Positions 1 through 7,359 of a stretch of DNA of 64,000 nt are shown here, one piece after another. The DNA comes from Niabella drilacis (lineage in GTDB: Bacteria > Bacteroidota > Bacteroidia > Chitinophagales > Chitinophagaceae), in the NCBI RefSeq assembly GCF_900101395.1, contig NZ_FMZO01000001.1:248001-312000 (forward strand), read 5' to 3'. Within the stretch, counting starts at the first letter, position 1, and each line of letters starts with the position of its first letter. Below the pieces are notes generated by a model. The model saw only the letters and a program-made list of their open reading frames with translations, made no database searches and was not told where the DNA came from. The translations under genes and the position numbers were made by a program.

Positions 1-282
1 GTACTTCAACAGGTCTTTTATTTTATTAGTTTGCAAATGCCCTATGAAATGATTGGTGTGCGGAACTTCCTGCAAAGCCTCATACTTTTCTTTGATTTCC
101 TGTATCTTGTTTTCTGCTATCAATGTATGCCCTGCCTGTAAAGCAATTTTAATACGATCGGCAGATACGGTTTTGGTTGCCAATAATAGTTTTACTTCAT
201 CGGGATTTCTGTTGCTATGCTTACAGGCGTTATTTATCCGCTCCTTTATGACGGCTATATTTTCTAAAATTTCTTCGCCCAT
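1..282 (-). CDS. yggS: YggS/PLPBP-family pyridoxal-phosphate protein, 5' part
   Basis: The minus-strand frame starting at 282 encodes 94 residues before the window edge and matches the N-terminal part of the YggS/PROSC family. A lysine in the ATKTVSADR segment sits where the family binds pyridoxal phosphate, and AENKIQE and FIGHLQTNKIK match conserved blocks. Family members bind PLP and maintain vitamin B6 and amino-acid balance. The start lies inside the end of the upstream AAA+ gene (19-bp overlap), which suggests translational coupling. The C-terminal half is outside the window. The assignment rests on recognised motifs only. Confidence 0.85.
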   Translation of the reverse strand, partial: MGEEILENIAVIKERINNACKHSNRNPDEVKLLLATKTVSADRIKIALQAGHTLIAENKIQEIKEKYEALQEVPHTNHFIGHLQTNKIKDLLKY

Positions 283-1001
283 ACTTCCACGTTTTTTTGT
301 TTTTCTTCCAAATTCTTAATCAATTCCGATTTCACGACTGTGAAAGTGTGGTCTTTAGCTTCGGCAAATGATATACCGTACTTTCGTTCTATGTCTTGTA
401 ATTCCTTTGGAAAACGTAATAAAAGATTGTTGTAATATTCATCTAAAACCTCTTTGGCAGGCATTTGAAAACTTATTCGCAACTGAAAACGTCTTAATAA
501 TGCCGTATCAATAATTTCGGGATGATTGGTGGCACATATTAATAAGGCATTATTGGGAAAATAATCTATTAACTGGATAATGGTGTTTACCAATCTTCGC
601 ATTTCGCCTACGTCTTTATCGTCATTTCCTCTTGCTTTCCCTATCTGGTCAAATTCATCTAAAAACAGAATGGCTTTTTCCCTGCCAGCCTTATCAAAAA
701 TCTGTTTGATATTCTGTGAGGTCTCGCCAATGCGTGAACATACTACATTGCTTAAATCGAGTATCAGGATGTTCTTTCCCAATGCCTGCGCAATGGCTTT
801 GGCGGTCATTGTTTTGCCACAACCCGAGCTGCCGTGAAGCAATAGTTTATTGTTTACCGGCAGTCCATATTGATTTAATTCATCAAAATAGGTGTGTTCT
901 TTTATAAGCTGTTCAATACTTTTTCGGTTGACTTCATCAAGGAATATATCCTTTAGAGATACCTGTTCTTTGTCGTTTATAATAAGGTTAAATACGTTCA
1001 T
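264..1001 (-). CDS. AAA+ family ATPase
   Basis: This 245-residue protein has a Walker A loop (GSSGCGKT, about residues 57-64), a Walker B segment (ILFLDEFD), a sensor-1-like CATNHPE and a DTALLRRF arginine-finger region. It is a compact single-domain AAA+ ATPase of the classical or SpoVK-like type with no recognised substrate domain. Its 3' end overlaps the YggS gene, and it lies downstream of a MarR regulator in an AT-rich same-strand run. Its client is unknown. A role with the neighbouring redox and PLP proteins is only inferred from order and overlap. Confidence 0.8.
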   Translation of the reverse strand: MNVFNLIINDKEQVSLKDIFLDEVNRKSIEQLIKEHTYFDELNQYGLPVNNKLLLHGSSGCGKTMTAKAIAQALGKNILILDLSNVVCSRIGETSQNIKQIFDKAGREKAILFLDEFDQIGKARGNDDKDVGEMRRLVNTIIQLIDYFPNNALLICATNHPEIIDTALLRRFQLRISFQMPAKEVLDEYYNNLLLRFPKELQDIERKYGISFAEAKDHTFTVVKSELIKNLEEKQKNVEVWAKKF

Positions 1002-1051
1002 AGTTTCTCTGATACATATAATAGACTGCTACAATGCAATTGTCAGGGGTA

Positions 1052-1693
1052 CTAAAATGTGTATGGATTTACGTTTAAGTTCTGTTTTTTCATTTCGTGT
1101 TCAGGGCAATCAATTCTTAGGTCTGTAACCTGTAGCTCTTGATTAAGCAGTTTGCAAAAATGCTTTTGCCCTTTATCGGATGATTGATAATAAGCGCACG
1201 ACATACACATCCTTTGGACAGTAATCACTTCCGATTTATTTAAGTGCCGTATAATATTAAGTAAACTTAAAAGCAGGTTTTCCTTATCCTCCTGGTGTAG
1301 GTTATTAATTGGGGTTCTGATTTCTTTTGTGAAAAGTGATACTTTATCTGTAATCGCTTCCCCCTTTTTTGTCAGATTTATAATATAGCTTCTTGTGTCG
1401 TTCAGCAAGTAATCTTTTTTGATGAGATTTTTTTGCTCCAATGTTTTAATCGTGTCACTAATAGTAGCTTTGGTCATATTAAATTCATCAGCCAAATAGC
1501 TCACTTTTCTTTTCTCCTCACTGTGATGAAGTAAGAAAATCATAACCTGCACCTGAATAGGGCTTAAAGAAAATTTCTTGCTTTCCTGCCATAACAAAAC
1601 ACGGAAAGCCTGAGATATTCTCTCCAAAGAAGCAACAATCTTGCTTTCTATGCTATTGTTCTGCTGTTTCAGGTCGAAATCAGACGTGCTCAT
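1052..1693 (-). CDS. MarR-family regulator with C-terminal cysteine cluster
   Basis: The 213-residue protein has a MarR-type winged helix: SPIQVQVMIFLL, then VSYLADEFNMTKATISDTIKTLEQKNLI as helix-turn-helix, then a basic wing. Unlike ordinary MarR proteins it carries a C-terminal extension with four cysteines (Cys163, Cys166, Cys180, Cys196) followed by His199, arranged as CMSC-x13-C-x15-CPEH. Such an array could bind zinc or an iron-sulfur cluster and make the repressor redox- or metal-responsive; that is inference. It probably binds the 15-bp palindrome upstream of the thioredoxin-like gene at the head of this cluster. Confidence 0.8.
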   Translation of the reverse strand: MSTSDFDLKQQNNSIESKIVASLERISQAFRVLLWQESKKFSLSPIQVQVMIFLLHHSEEKRKVSYLADEFNMTKATISDTIKTLEQKNLIKKDYLLNDTRSYIINLTKKGEAITDKVSLFTKEIRTPINNLHQEDKENLLLSLLNIIRHLNKSEVITVQRMCMSCAYYQSSDKGQKHFCKLLNQELQVTDLRIDCPEHEMKKQNLNVNPYTF

Positions 1694-1723
1694 ATAATTT
1701 TAAGTTTGTGTAATATACTTGAA

Positions 1724-1987
1724 TTAATTGCATCCCTGCATTTCTATAATGTGATAGCCCTTTGCTTTAACCGATTTTTTTATCTCCGGGGAAGCCTCTT
1801 CAATATGGCAAAACTGGCATTCTTTTGAAGTTAATGATTGTGCTTCCTGTCCCTTCGTTTTAAGGTACTCCTTTCCATAGCCGTAAATTACAGCTGCATC
1901 ATTTATTGCTACCGGCACAAGGATATCAAAGTGCATTATTAGACCATCCATCCTTGTTACATACGTGTCCCAAACTGTTACCTGCAT
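1724..1987 (-). CDS. DUF2024 family protein
   Basis: This 87-residue protein has the features I associate with DUF2024: an N-terminal VTVWDTYVTR strand, MHFDILVP, YGKEYLKTKGQE and a CxxC-containing CQFCHIEEASPEI block (Cys57, Cys60). A further Cys86 is near the C-terminus. The biochemical function of the family is not known to me. The CxxC suggests metal binding or redox chemistry. It lies between a thioredoxin-like gene and the cysteine-rich MarR regulator, after a hairpin terminator, so it may be expressed less than the thioredoxin-like gene or from its own promoter. Confidence 0.8.
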   Translation of the reverse strand: MQVTVWDTYVTRMDGLIMHFDILVPVAINDAAVIYGYGKEYLKTKGQEAQSLTSKECQFCHIEEASPEIKKSVKAKGYHIIEMQGCN

Positions 1988-2020
1988 TCTTTATATTTTA
2001 TAGTTTACTCAAATAGTAGA

Positions 2021-2059
2021 TAAAAAATTCCAATAGGCTGGCATGCTAACCTATTGGAA
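2021..2059 (-). terminator. Intrinsic terminator after thioredoxin-like gene
   Basis: A perfect 10-bp stem (TTCCAATAGG pairing with CCTATTGGAA, 12-nt loop, 2028-2059) lies 8 bp past the thioredoxin-like stop codon and is followed on the minus strand by six T residues. It would end or attenuate transcription before the DUF2024 gene. Confidence 0.8.
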
Positions 2060-2067
2060 CAAATTCT

Positions 2068-2301
2068 TTAGCCTTTTACATCGGCAATAGATGCACCAAA
2101 GTTAATGTGTAATACATTTCCATTTGATGTAACCAAAGCTGGTACTGATTTTACGCCCGCTTTTTCCGCTTCGTCAATTTTGGCCCGCATTTCACCAATG
2201 TGAACGATTTCTACATTGTCAGCACCAATTAGTTCAATGATGTCGTGTTCTGCGCTTACACAAACAGGACAACCTGCATGATAGAAAACTGCTTTTTCCA
2301 T
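2068..2301 (-). CDS. Thioredoxin/glutaredoxin-like protein
   Basis: A 77-residue protein with a thioredoxin-fold N-terminus (KAVFYHAGCPVC) and a CPVC active site at residues 11-14. The cis-proline region is VKSVPALVT. It is shorter than classical thioredoxin and closer in size to glutaredoxins or small thioredoxin-like disulfide reductases. It is the first gene of the AT-rich minus-strand cluster and is preceded by a TATATTTG promoter element with a 15-bp palindrome. It likely performs dithiol/disulfide exchange in the cytoplasm, as no signal peptide is visible. The electron partner is unknown. Confidence 0.8.
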   Translation of the reverse strand: MEKAVFYHAGCPVCVSAEHDIIELIGADNVEIVHIGEMRAKIDEAEKAGVKSVPALVTSNGNVLHINFGASIADVKG

Positions 2302-2343
2302 GTTTATTTGGTATTAAATTGTTAGATGGCACAATTGCCGGAA

Positions 2344-2366
2344 CAAATATAGTTAGGAGTCCTAAC
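2344..2366 (-). promoter_or_regulatory. Promoter with 15-bp palindromic operator
   Basis: On the minus strand a TATATTTG -7 element (2344-2351) abuts a perfect inverted repeat GTTAGGA-G-TCCTAAC (2352-2366) that occupies the spacer upstream of -7. This geometry is typical of a repressor operator. The likely ligand is the MarR protein at 1052-1693. Confidence 0.7.
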
Positions 2367-2381
2367 AAATAAAAACTTTAA

Positions 2382-2480
2382 TTACTCTTTTTTCACCAAA
2401 TGCTGCAAATCAGGGTCGTTTGTAAGCCACATCTTAAGCTTCATTATTTGCGTATGCATTTGCTCAAAAAAATCCTTCTT
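2382..2480 (-). pseudogene. Possible 3' remnant of a gene
   Basis: A minus-strand open frame of 32 codons ends at 2382 and begins directly after an in-frame stop at 2481. Its translation ends in an acidic, helical tail (LTNDPDLQHLVKKE) that reads like the C-terminus of a real protein, but no start or upstream body is present. It may be a deletion scar at the edge of the acquired AT-rich cluster. I do not recognise the family, and chance is possible. Confidence 0.25.
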
Positions 2481-2587
2481 TTAGACGTAATTATTTCAGT
2501 ATTGCTTCTTCTCTTCTTAACGCCTCTGTTGGTAGGGTAATTGTCCATTGTTTCCGGGCGTATGGGGGACAACGTGGTGCTTTTGTT

Positions 2588-2785
2588 TAATAAAAGATAA
2601 AAAGGTCTTTTATTGTTTTTTCTTCCTATCTTTGTGGGGTGTTTCAGCTGCAGTTCGGGTGGGGAGCAGCGTGCAGGAGAAGGGACCGGGCTATATAAAG
2701 GATAAAAAGGTATTTATATGCGGTATTGAGCGCGCGCAAAGAACTGCTTCAATAAAAGGTATTTAACATTCAAATCAATAATAGC
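2588..2785 (+). promoter_or_regulatory. ric promoter region with repeated element
   Basis: A TATCTTTG -7 element (2627-2634) predicts transcription from about 2640. Centred about 40 bp upstream is a perfect inverted repeat, TAAAAGA-8-TCTTTTA (2591-2612). A second, diverged copy of the same element (shared core GATAAAAAGGT, around 2700-2711) lies about 105 bp downstream in the leader. The first copy is placed where a Crp/Fnr-type activator would bind. The 484-bp gap 2302-2785 otherwise holds only the thioredoxin promoter, the gene remnant and this leader. Confidence 0.5.
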
Positions 2786-3496
2786 ATGGATATTCATGAA
2801 CAAACCGTTATCGGAGCGCTGGTAGCCGAAGATTACCGTACCGCCTCTGTTTTTAAGTCATATGGAATTGATTTTTGCTGTAATGGCAATCGTACCATTG
2901 GCGAGGCCTGCAGGAAAAAAGAACTGGAGCCTGGCCGGGTGCTCCGGGCGCTGGAAGAGGCCCATGGTCAGGTCAATACGGCAACAGCTGCGTACAACAA
3001 CTGGCCTGCTGACCTCCTGGCTGACTATATTGAGAAAAAGCATCATCGTTATGTGACGGCAAAGATCGCGGAGATCACGCCGTTCCTGGAAAAGGTTACA
3101 AGGGTTCATGGCGACCGGCATCCGGAGCTGAAAGAAGTAGCGGCGTTGTTCAGGGATTCTGCTGTTGATCTCTCAGCGCATATGAAAAAAGAGGAGGCCG
3201 TGCTGTTTCCCTATATCCGGAGCATGGTGGCGAACGGGACCGTTCATGCGGCATTTGGTACCGTGGAGAACCCGATCAGCGTGATGATGCATGAACACCA
3301 TATTGAAGGGGAGCGTTTTGAAAAAATTGCAGCGCTCACCGGCAACTACACACCCCCTGCGGACGCCTGCAACACTTACAGGGTTACGTTTTCTTTGCTG
3401 AAGGAATTTGAAGAGGATCTGCACCTGCATGTACACCTCGAGAATAATATCCTGTTTCCCAGAGCCATCCGGATGGAGCAGGAAAGGAGCAGTTGA
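2786..3496 (+). CDS. ric: Iron-sulfur cluster repair di-iron protein Ric (ScdA/YtfE)
   Basis: This 236-residue protein has the two-domain layout of Ric. The N-terminal DUF542/ScdA_N domain carries the SYGIDFCCNGNRTIGEAC segment, and a hemerythrin-like four-helix domain carries His and Glu ligands (KKHHRY, HGDRHPEL, HMKKEEAVLFPYI, MMHEHHIEGE, HLHVHLENNILFP). Ric repairs iron-sulfur clusters damaged by NO or oxidants and has been linked to NO turnover. It is followed 34 bp later by a Crp/Fnr regulator and a membrane haem-protein candidate on the same strand, forming a probable nitrosative-stress operon. It starts at the only ATG well placed before the domain. Confidence 0.92.
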   Translation: MDIHEQTVIGALVAEDYRTASVFKSYGIDFCCNGNRTIGEACRKKELEPGRVLRALEEAHGQVNTATAAYNNWPADLLADYIEKKHHRYVTAKIAEITPFLEKVTRVHGDRHPELKEVAALFRDSAVDLSAHMKKEEAVLFPYIRSMVANGTVHAAFGTVENPISVMMHEHHIEGERFEKIAALTGNYTPPADACNTYRVTFSLLKEFEEDLHLHVHLENNILFPRAIRMEQERSS

Positions 3497-3530
3497 GCGC
3501 CGGTGATAAGGAGTTAAGTATAACCGGGAT

Positions 3531-4121
3531 ATGCCGATCGATTATAATATACTGATTGCCTATGGAGGCGTTGCCTGCAAGGTCGAAAAAGGTGCGATCA
3601 TCTTTCACGAAGGGAATCTGCCTTACTTTTTTTACCAGCTGGAAGAAGGCTCGGTGCGGATGTATTCTACGAATATGGAAGGAAAGGAGCTGACGCAGGG
3701 ATATTTTGAAAAGGGGCAGAGTTTTGGGGAGCCGCCATTGTTGCTGGATAAGGCCTACCCGAGCACTGCAGAAGCTGCTACCCCGGCTGTACTGGTTAAG
3801 ATCAGGAAGGAAAAATTTTATGGTATCCTGCGCGATTACCCGGAAATTGCGAGAGCGCTGCTTTTTACATTTGCGGAGCGTATTTACAGTAAAGCAACGG
3901 CAGCCCAGATATGGGTACGCCAGACGCCGGAAGAAAAGATTGCCCATTTCCTGGACAGGAAGAAGGGAAATGAGCACCTGTCAAAGTCCTGGCGGGTACC
4001 TTATACCCGGCAGCAGATCGCAGATTTTACAGGGCTGCGCGTAGAAACGGTGATCCGTACGCTTATCAGGATGAGCAGTGCCGGAAAAGTAAAGATCCTG
4101 GGGCATAAACTTTATTATTAG
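3531..4121 (+). CDS. Crp/Fnr-family transcriptional regulator
   Basis: The 196-residue protein has an N-terminal cyclic-nucleotide-binding-type beta roll (EKGAIIFHEGNLPYFFYQLEEG, FGEPPLLLD) and a C-terminal winged helix-turn-helix with recognition segment RVETVIRTLIRM. There is no N-terminal cysteine cluster of the Fnr type, so direct oxygen sensing by an iron-sulfur cluster is unlikely. The position between ric and a haem-copper-like protein, beside nos genes, suggests an NO- or redox-responsive regulator of the DNR/HcpR kind; this is inference. Candidate sites are the elements before ric and the 18-bp palindrome before cytochrome c. Confidence 0.85.
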   Translation: MPIDYNILIAYGGVACKVEKGAIIFHEGNLPYFFYQLEEGSVRMYSTNMEGKELTQGYFEKGQSFGEPPLLLDKAYPSTAEAATPAVLVKIRKEKFYGILRDYPEIARALLFTFAERIYSKATAAQIWVRQTPEEKIAHFLDRKKGNEHLSKSWRVPYTRQQIADFTGLRVETVIRTLIRMSSAGKVKILGHKLYY

Positions 4122-4127
4122 TTTTTA

Positions 4128-5354
4128 ATGGATGTGGGTTTGTCAAACAAATGGGTGCGCTGGGGGTTACTGAACCTGGCTATCGTAGCGCTGTATGGAA
4201 CCTTGATGCGTTATAAGATCGCATACAATTTTCCTTTTTTTGAACAGAAGAACTTACTGCATGCGCATTCTCATTTTGCCTTCGGTGGCTGGGTCAGCCA
4301 TTTATTGTATACGGGGCTGACCCTGCTGGTGACGCCGTTCGTCACTGCAGGAAGACGGAAACAATATCAGGCCCTTGTCTTCCTCAACCTTTTGGGTTCC
4401 TTTGGTATGCTGGTGGCATTTACCATCGAGGGATACAAGGCGGTGTCGATCGCTTTTTCTACCTTGTCGATCCTGGTTGCTGTGGTATTTGCAGGTATAT
4501 TTATTAGGGACCGGCGGTGCTGGCCCGCCTCACATCCCTCCGTTCCCTGGGCGGCTGGCGGGTTGCTGCTGAACGTGGTTTCGTCCGCAGGCCCTTTTTC
4601 CCTGGCTTATATGATGGCTACCGGAAATGTTGATTCCAGCCTTTACCTGGGGTCCATTTATTTTTATTTGCATTTTCAGTATAATGGCTGGTTCTTTTTA
4701 GGCAGCATGGCACTGGCTGCGGCACTTTTACCACCAGCGTTCTTTTCACTAAAGGGGTATTTCCGTATTTTCATTATTGCCGCTATACCGTCTTTTTTCC
4801 TGTCGGTACACTGGGCCGGGATCCCCTGGTGGTTATACCTGGCAACCATTATGGCGGCATTGTTGCAACTGGGTGCATGGATCGTGTTGCTGGTCCGGGC
4901 AAAAGCATGGTATCACCAAAACAGGCCGGCCAGGCCTTCCTACAGGAAGCACCTGTTTTTTTATGCGGCAGCCTTTGCCCTTACGATCAAATTTGTACTC
5001 CAGGCACTGTCTGCCATTCCCTGGCTGAGCCGGTTGGTGTTTGGCTTCCGGCCAATTGTTATCGCGTACCTGCACCTGGTATTACTGGGTGTGTACAGCC
5101 TGTTCCTGATCGGTTATTATGTTGCCCGGCAAATGATCCGTATTACCCCGGTGGCAAAGGCGGCAGCCCTTTTATTATTGATCGGAGTTATATGCAACGA
5201 ATTGTTCCTTGCCGTACAGGGCTTTGCCGCCCTGGCCTATATACCGGTTCCTTTTGTGAATGAGCTGCTGCTGGGCGCCGCGGTGTTGCTGCTGGGCGGG
5301 GCGGCAGGATTGTATATATCGCAGTACAGAAAACAGAAGGCTGGCGGGTATTAA
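4128..5354 (+). CDS. Polytopic haem-copper-oxidase-subunit-I/NnrS-like membrane protein
   Basis: The 408-residue protein appears to have about 12 hydrophobic helices. A histidine cluster at residues 45-49 (LLHAHSHFAFGGW) resembles the HAHLNLLGW-type motif of single-subunit cbb3-like and NnrS-like proteins, and further helix histidines occur in YLHFQYNGW and AYLHLVLLGVYS. These could ligate haem. It starts 6 bp after the Crp/Fnr stop, so it is probably co-transcribed with ric. I infer a role in NO or haem-linked stress, but no catalytic subunit partner is present and enzymatic activity is unproven. NnrS-type, NO-reductase-like and regulatory functions are all possible. Confidence 0.65.
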   Translation: MDVGLSNKWVRWGLLNLAIVALYGTLMRYKIAYNFPFFEQKNLLHAHSHFAFGGWVSHLLYTGLTLLVTPFVTAGRRKQYQALVFLNLLGSFGMLVAFTIEGYKAVSIAFSTLSILVAVVFAGIFIRDRRCWPASHPSVPWAAGGLLLNVVSSAGPFSLAYMMATGNVDSSLYLGSIYFYLHFQYNGWFFLGSMALAAALLPPAFFSLKGYFRIFIIAAIPSFFLSVHWAGIPWWLYLATIMAALLQLGAWIVLLVRAKAWYHQNRPARPSYRKHLFFYAAAFALTIKFVLQALSAIPWLSRLVFGFRPIVIAYLHLVLLGVYSLFLIGYYVARQMIRITPVAKAAALLLLIGVICNELFLAVQGFAALAYIPVPFVNELLLGAAVLLLGGAAGLYISQYRKQKAGGY

Positions 5355-5452
5355 TACCGGTCGCTGTCAGGCGGGTATACCACGGTAATAAGAGGTATGA
5401 TGAATGGGGAGGATGCTTCGTGGTCAAAAAAAAACCAGGACGGACCATGTGC

Positions 5453-5824
5453 TCAGAATGCGATCTTTTGCATCATCACCATAGCAATGGCACGGGCGTG
5501 CTGCTTCATTTTTTCGGCGTTGGGACCGGCAAAGTATTGATTAACGCTATCGTCCAGCAAGGCGATCCATCGCTGAAAGTGCTCCGGGCGCGTAGCATAC
5601 TGTTCATGTATGCGGCGGTGTGTTGCAATGGGATTGCCCTCGTATTCCCCCGTGTAAAACAGTACGTTCTCCCAGAAGGTATACATCACCGGCAGGTGCT
5701 GCTCCCAGTTGACCGGGGTTACTTCTGTAAAGAAGAAGCCGATGACCGCATCGGAGCTAACCTTTTGGTAGAAGAGATCCACTACTTTTTCAATATCTTT
5801 TCGGGTGGCTATATCTGGATTCAT
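5453..5824 (-). CDS. Group III truncated haemoglobin
   Basis: The 123-residue form starting at MNPDIATRKDIEKVVDLFY matches group III truncated globins: a short A helix, the FFTEV and WEQHLPVMYTFWENVLFYTGEYEGNP region, and THRRIHEQYATRPEHFQRW containing the proximal histidine region. Family members bind O2 and NO and are implicated in NO detoxification. An in-frame upstream ATG at 5884 would add 20 residues atypical of the family and abuts the nosY stop codon. It lies directly downstream of nosY on the same strand, so it is probably the last gene of the nos transcript. Confidence 0.85.
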   Translation of the reverse strand: MNPDIATRKDIEKVVDLFYQKVSSDAVIGFFFTEVTPVNWEQHLPVMYTFWENVLFYTGEYEGNPIATHRRIHEQYATRPEHFQRWIALLDDSVNQYFAGPNAEKMKQHARAIAMVMMQKIAF

Positions 5825-5884
5825 GGTCTGAATATTTTTACAGGCTTCGTTTTGAGCAGGTTTTTTGATAGGCCGCAAGCGCAC

Positions 5885-6652
5885 CTACAGATCCTTCTTT
5901 TTGAATTTTTGCAATGAAACCCGGAACGGCACCCATATCCACAGGAGCAGCAGGCTGAACGAAAGGATAAGCCCCCAGCCATTCCCAAAGAAGTTTTTGA
6001 AAATGGCCCCCGTATAGCCCATCATGGCAGATACATCGAGCCGTAGGAGAATAAGAATGCGGCACAGATCTACCGGACTTAATGCACTGAGCAGTACTAC
6101 CGGTTTTTCTATCGGGTAATCAGCAAACTGGAAGTACAGGAACAGCACCAGTCCATCGAATAACAGGGCGAAATACAGCCATAGCATGATGGCGATACCA
6201 ATGCCTTTGGCTTTATCGCGGGTAACGATACTGCTCAGGAAGGCAATGGCAATAAATATAACAGATAGGAGCACTCCTGCGGCGATCATGATAAGGGCTG
6301 TTGCCGGATCTGCAAAGAGCAGCAAAGGGAGGCCCGCACCCAGGATAAAAGCGGCGGTCATGCTCAGGGATAGGCCCGCAAACAAGGCTTTCCAGATCAT
6401 ACTGCGCCGGACGGGATGGCTGACCAGCAGCTCAATGAATTCGTTGTTATTGTATACATAGATCGTGGAGAATAAAACGGATACCAGGGGTACCGTAAGC
6501 AGCAGGAGGTTGAGCACCGTTAGCAGTCCCTTGGAGGTATTGTCTTCCAGACCGAAGGCGCTCCATGAAAAGAGTGCCAGTACCACTGCATAGATGATGA
6601 CGATTCTGTTTTTTAATATATCAAGGGTTACATATTTGAGGATTCGGATCAT
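5885..6652 (-). CDS. nosY: NosY, ABC permease for nitrous oxide reductase maturation
   Basis: A 255-residue integral membrane protein with about six hydrophobic segments (VIIYAVVLALFSW, LLTVLNLLLLTVPLVSVLF, LSMTAAFILGAGLPLLLF and others) and the YVYNNNEFIELLVSHPVRR cytoplasmic loop typical of NosY. It pairs with NosF and with periplasmic NosD to mature the CuZ centre of NosZ. The start overlaps the nosF stop by 4 bp (6649-6652), indicating translational coupling. Confidence 0.93.
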   Translation of the reverse strand: MIRILKYVTLDILKNRIVIIYAVVLALFSWSAFGLEDNTSKGLLTVLNLLLLTVPLVSVLFSTIYVYNNNEFIELLVSHPVRRSMIWKALFAGLSLSMTAAFILGAGLPLLLFADPATALIMIAAGVLLSVIFIAIAFLSSIVTRDKAKGIGIAIMLWLYFALLFDGLVLFLYFQFADYPIEKPVVLLSALSPVDLCRILILLRLDVSAMMGYTGAIFKNFFGNGWGLILSFSLLLLWIWVPFRVSLQKFKKKDL

Positions 6653-7359
6653 TTTGCTCCGGTTTTTAGAAGGTGAACAATTGCTTCTTTGATGGTCTTT
6701 TGTCCCGTAACCGCCTTTAGCTCCGTTGTGTCTTTGTGCAGCAGCAGTTTTCCTTCCTGCATGAAAACGACCTGGTTTACCATGCCTTCCAGTTCGCTGA
6801 GAAGGTGGGACGTGATCAGGATAAGACGGCCTTTGTTTTTTGCATCCGCTATTTTAGCTTTGAGTATTTCGGCCGCAACAGGATCCAACCCAGCCGTGGG
6901 CTCATCAAGGATCAGCACCGGGGGGTGGAACAGGAATGCCAGTGTGGCGCTTACTTTTTGGGTGGTGCCCCCGCTGAGGGTGCGCATTTTTTTATGCAGC
7001 ATCCTGTCAATTCCGAACTGTTCATATAATTCATAGTCGGGCGTTTCATTGCTGTTGCGGATACCTTTGATCATACCAATTACCTGGCCAATGGTCATAT
7101 TCTCCGGATACCGGCCTATCTGCGGCATATATCCGATCTGCCGCCGGTATTCGTTGTTGTGCCTTATATCCTGGCCGTTGAAAATGAGGGAGCCTTCATC
7201 AGGCAAAACCATGCCCAGCAGCGATTTTATCAGCGTTGTTTTGCCGCATCCGTTAGGACCGATAAGGGCAACACAGGCTCCCCTGCTGAGTTGCAGGCTC
7301 AGGTGATCGAGCGCCTGCAGTTTTCCAAAACGTTTACTGATATTTTTTATTACTATCAT
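6649..7359 (-). CDS. nosF: NosF, ABC transporter ATPase for NosZ maturation
   Basis: The 236-residue ATPase shows Walker A (GPNGCGKTTL), a Q-loop region (YMPQIGRYPENMTI), the signature LSGGTTQK and Walker B (VLILDEP), then the H-loop ITSHLLSELE. It energises the NosDFY complex that delivers sulfur or copper-related cargo for NosZ cofactor assembly. The gene overlaps nosD and nosY by 4 bp at either end, consistent with a tightly coupled nosDFY unit. Confidence 0.95.
   Translation of the reverse strand: MIVIKNISKRFGKLQALDHLSLQLSRGACVALIGPNGCGKTTLIKSLLGMVLPDEGSLIFNGQDIRHNNEYRRQIGYMPQIGRYPENMTIGQVIGMIKGIRNSNETPDYELYEQFGIDRMLHKKMRTLSGGTTQKVSATLAFLFHPPVLILDEPTAGLDPVAAEILKAKIADAKNKGRLILITSHLLSELEGMVNQVVFMQEGKLLLHKDTTELKAVTGQKTIKEAIVHLLKTGAK

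Noticed and set aside
2548-2766. 72-codon plus-strand ORF before ric
   Set aside because: It covers the ric promoter and repeated element and has a low-complexity translation with no family resemblance.
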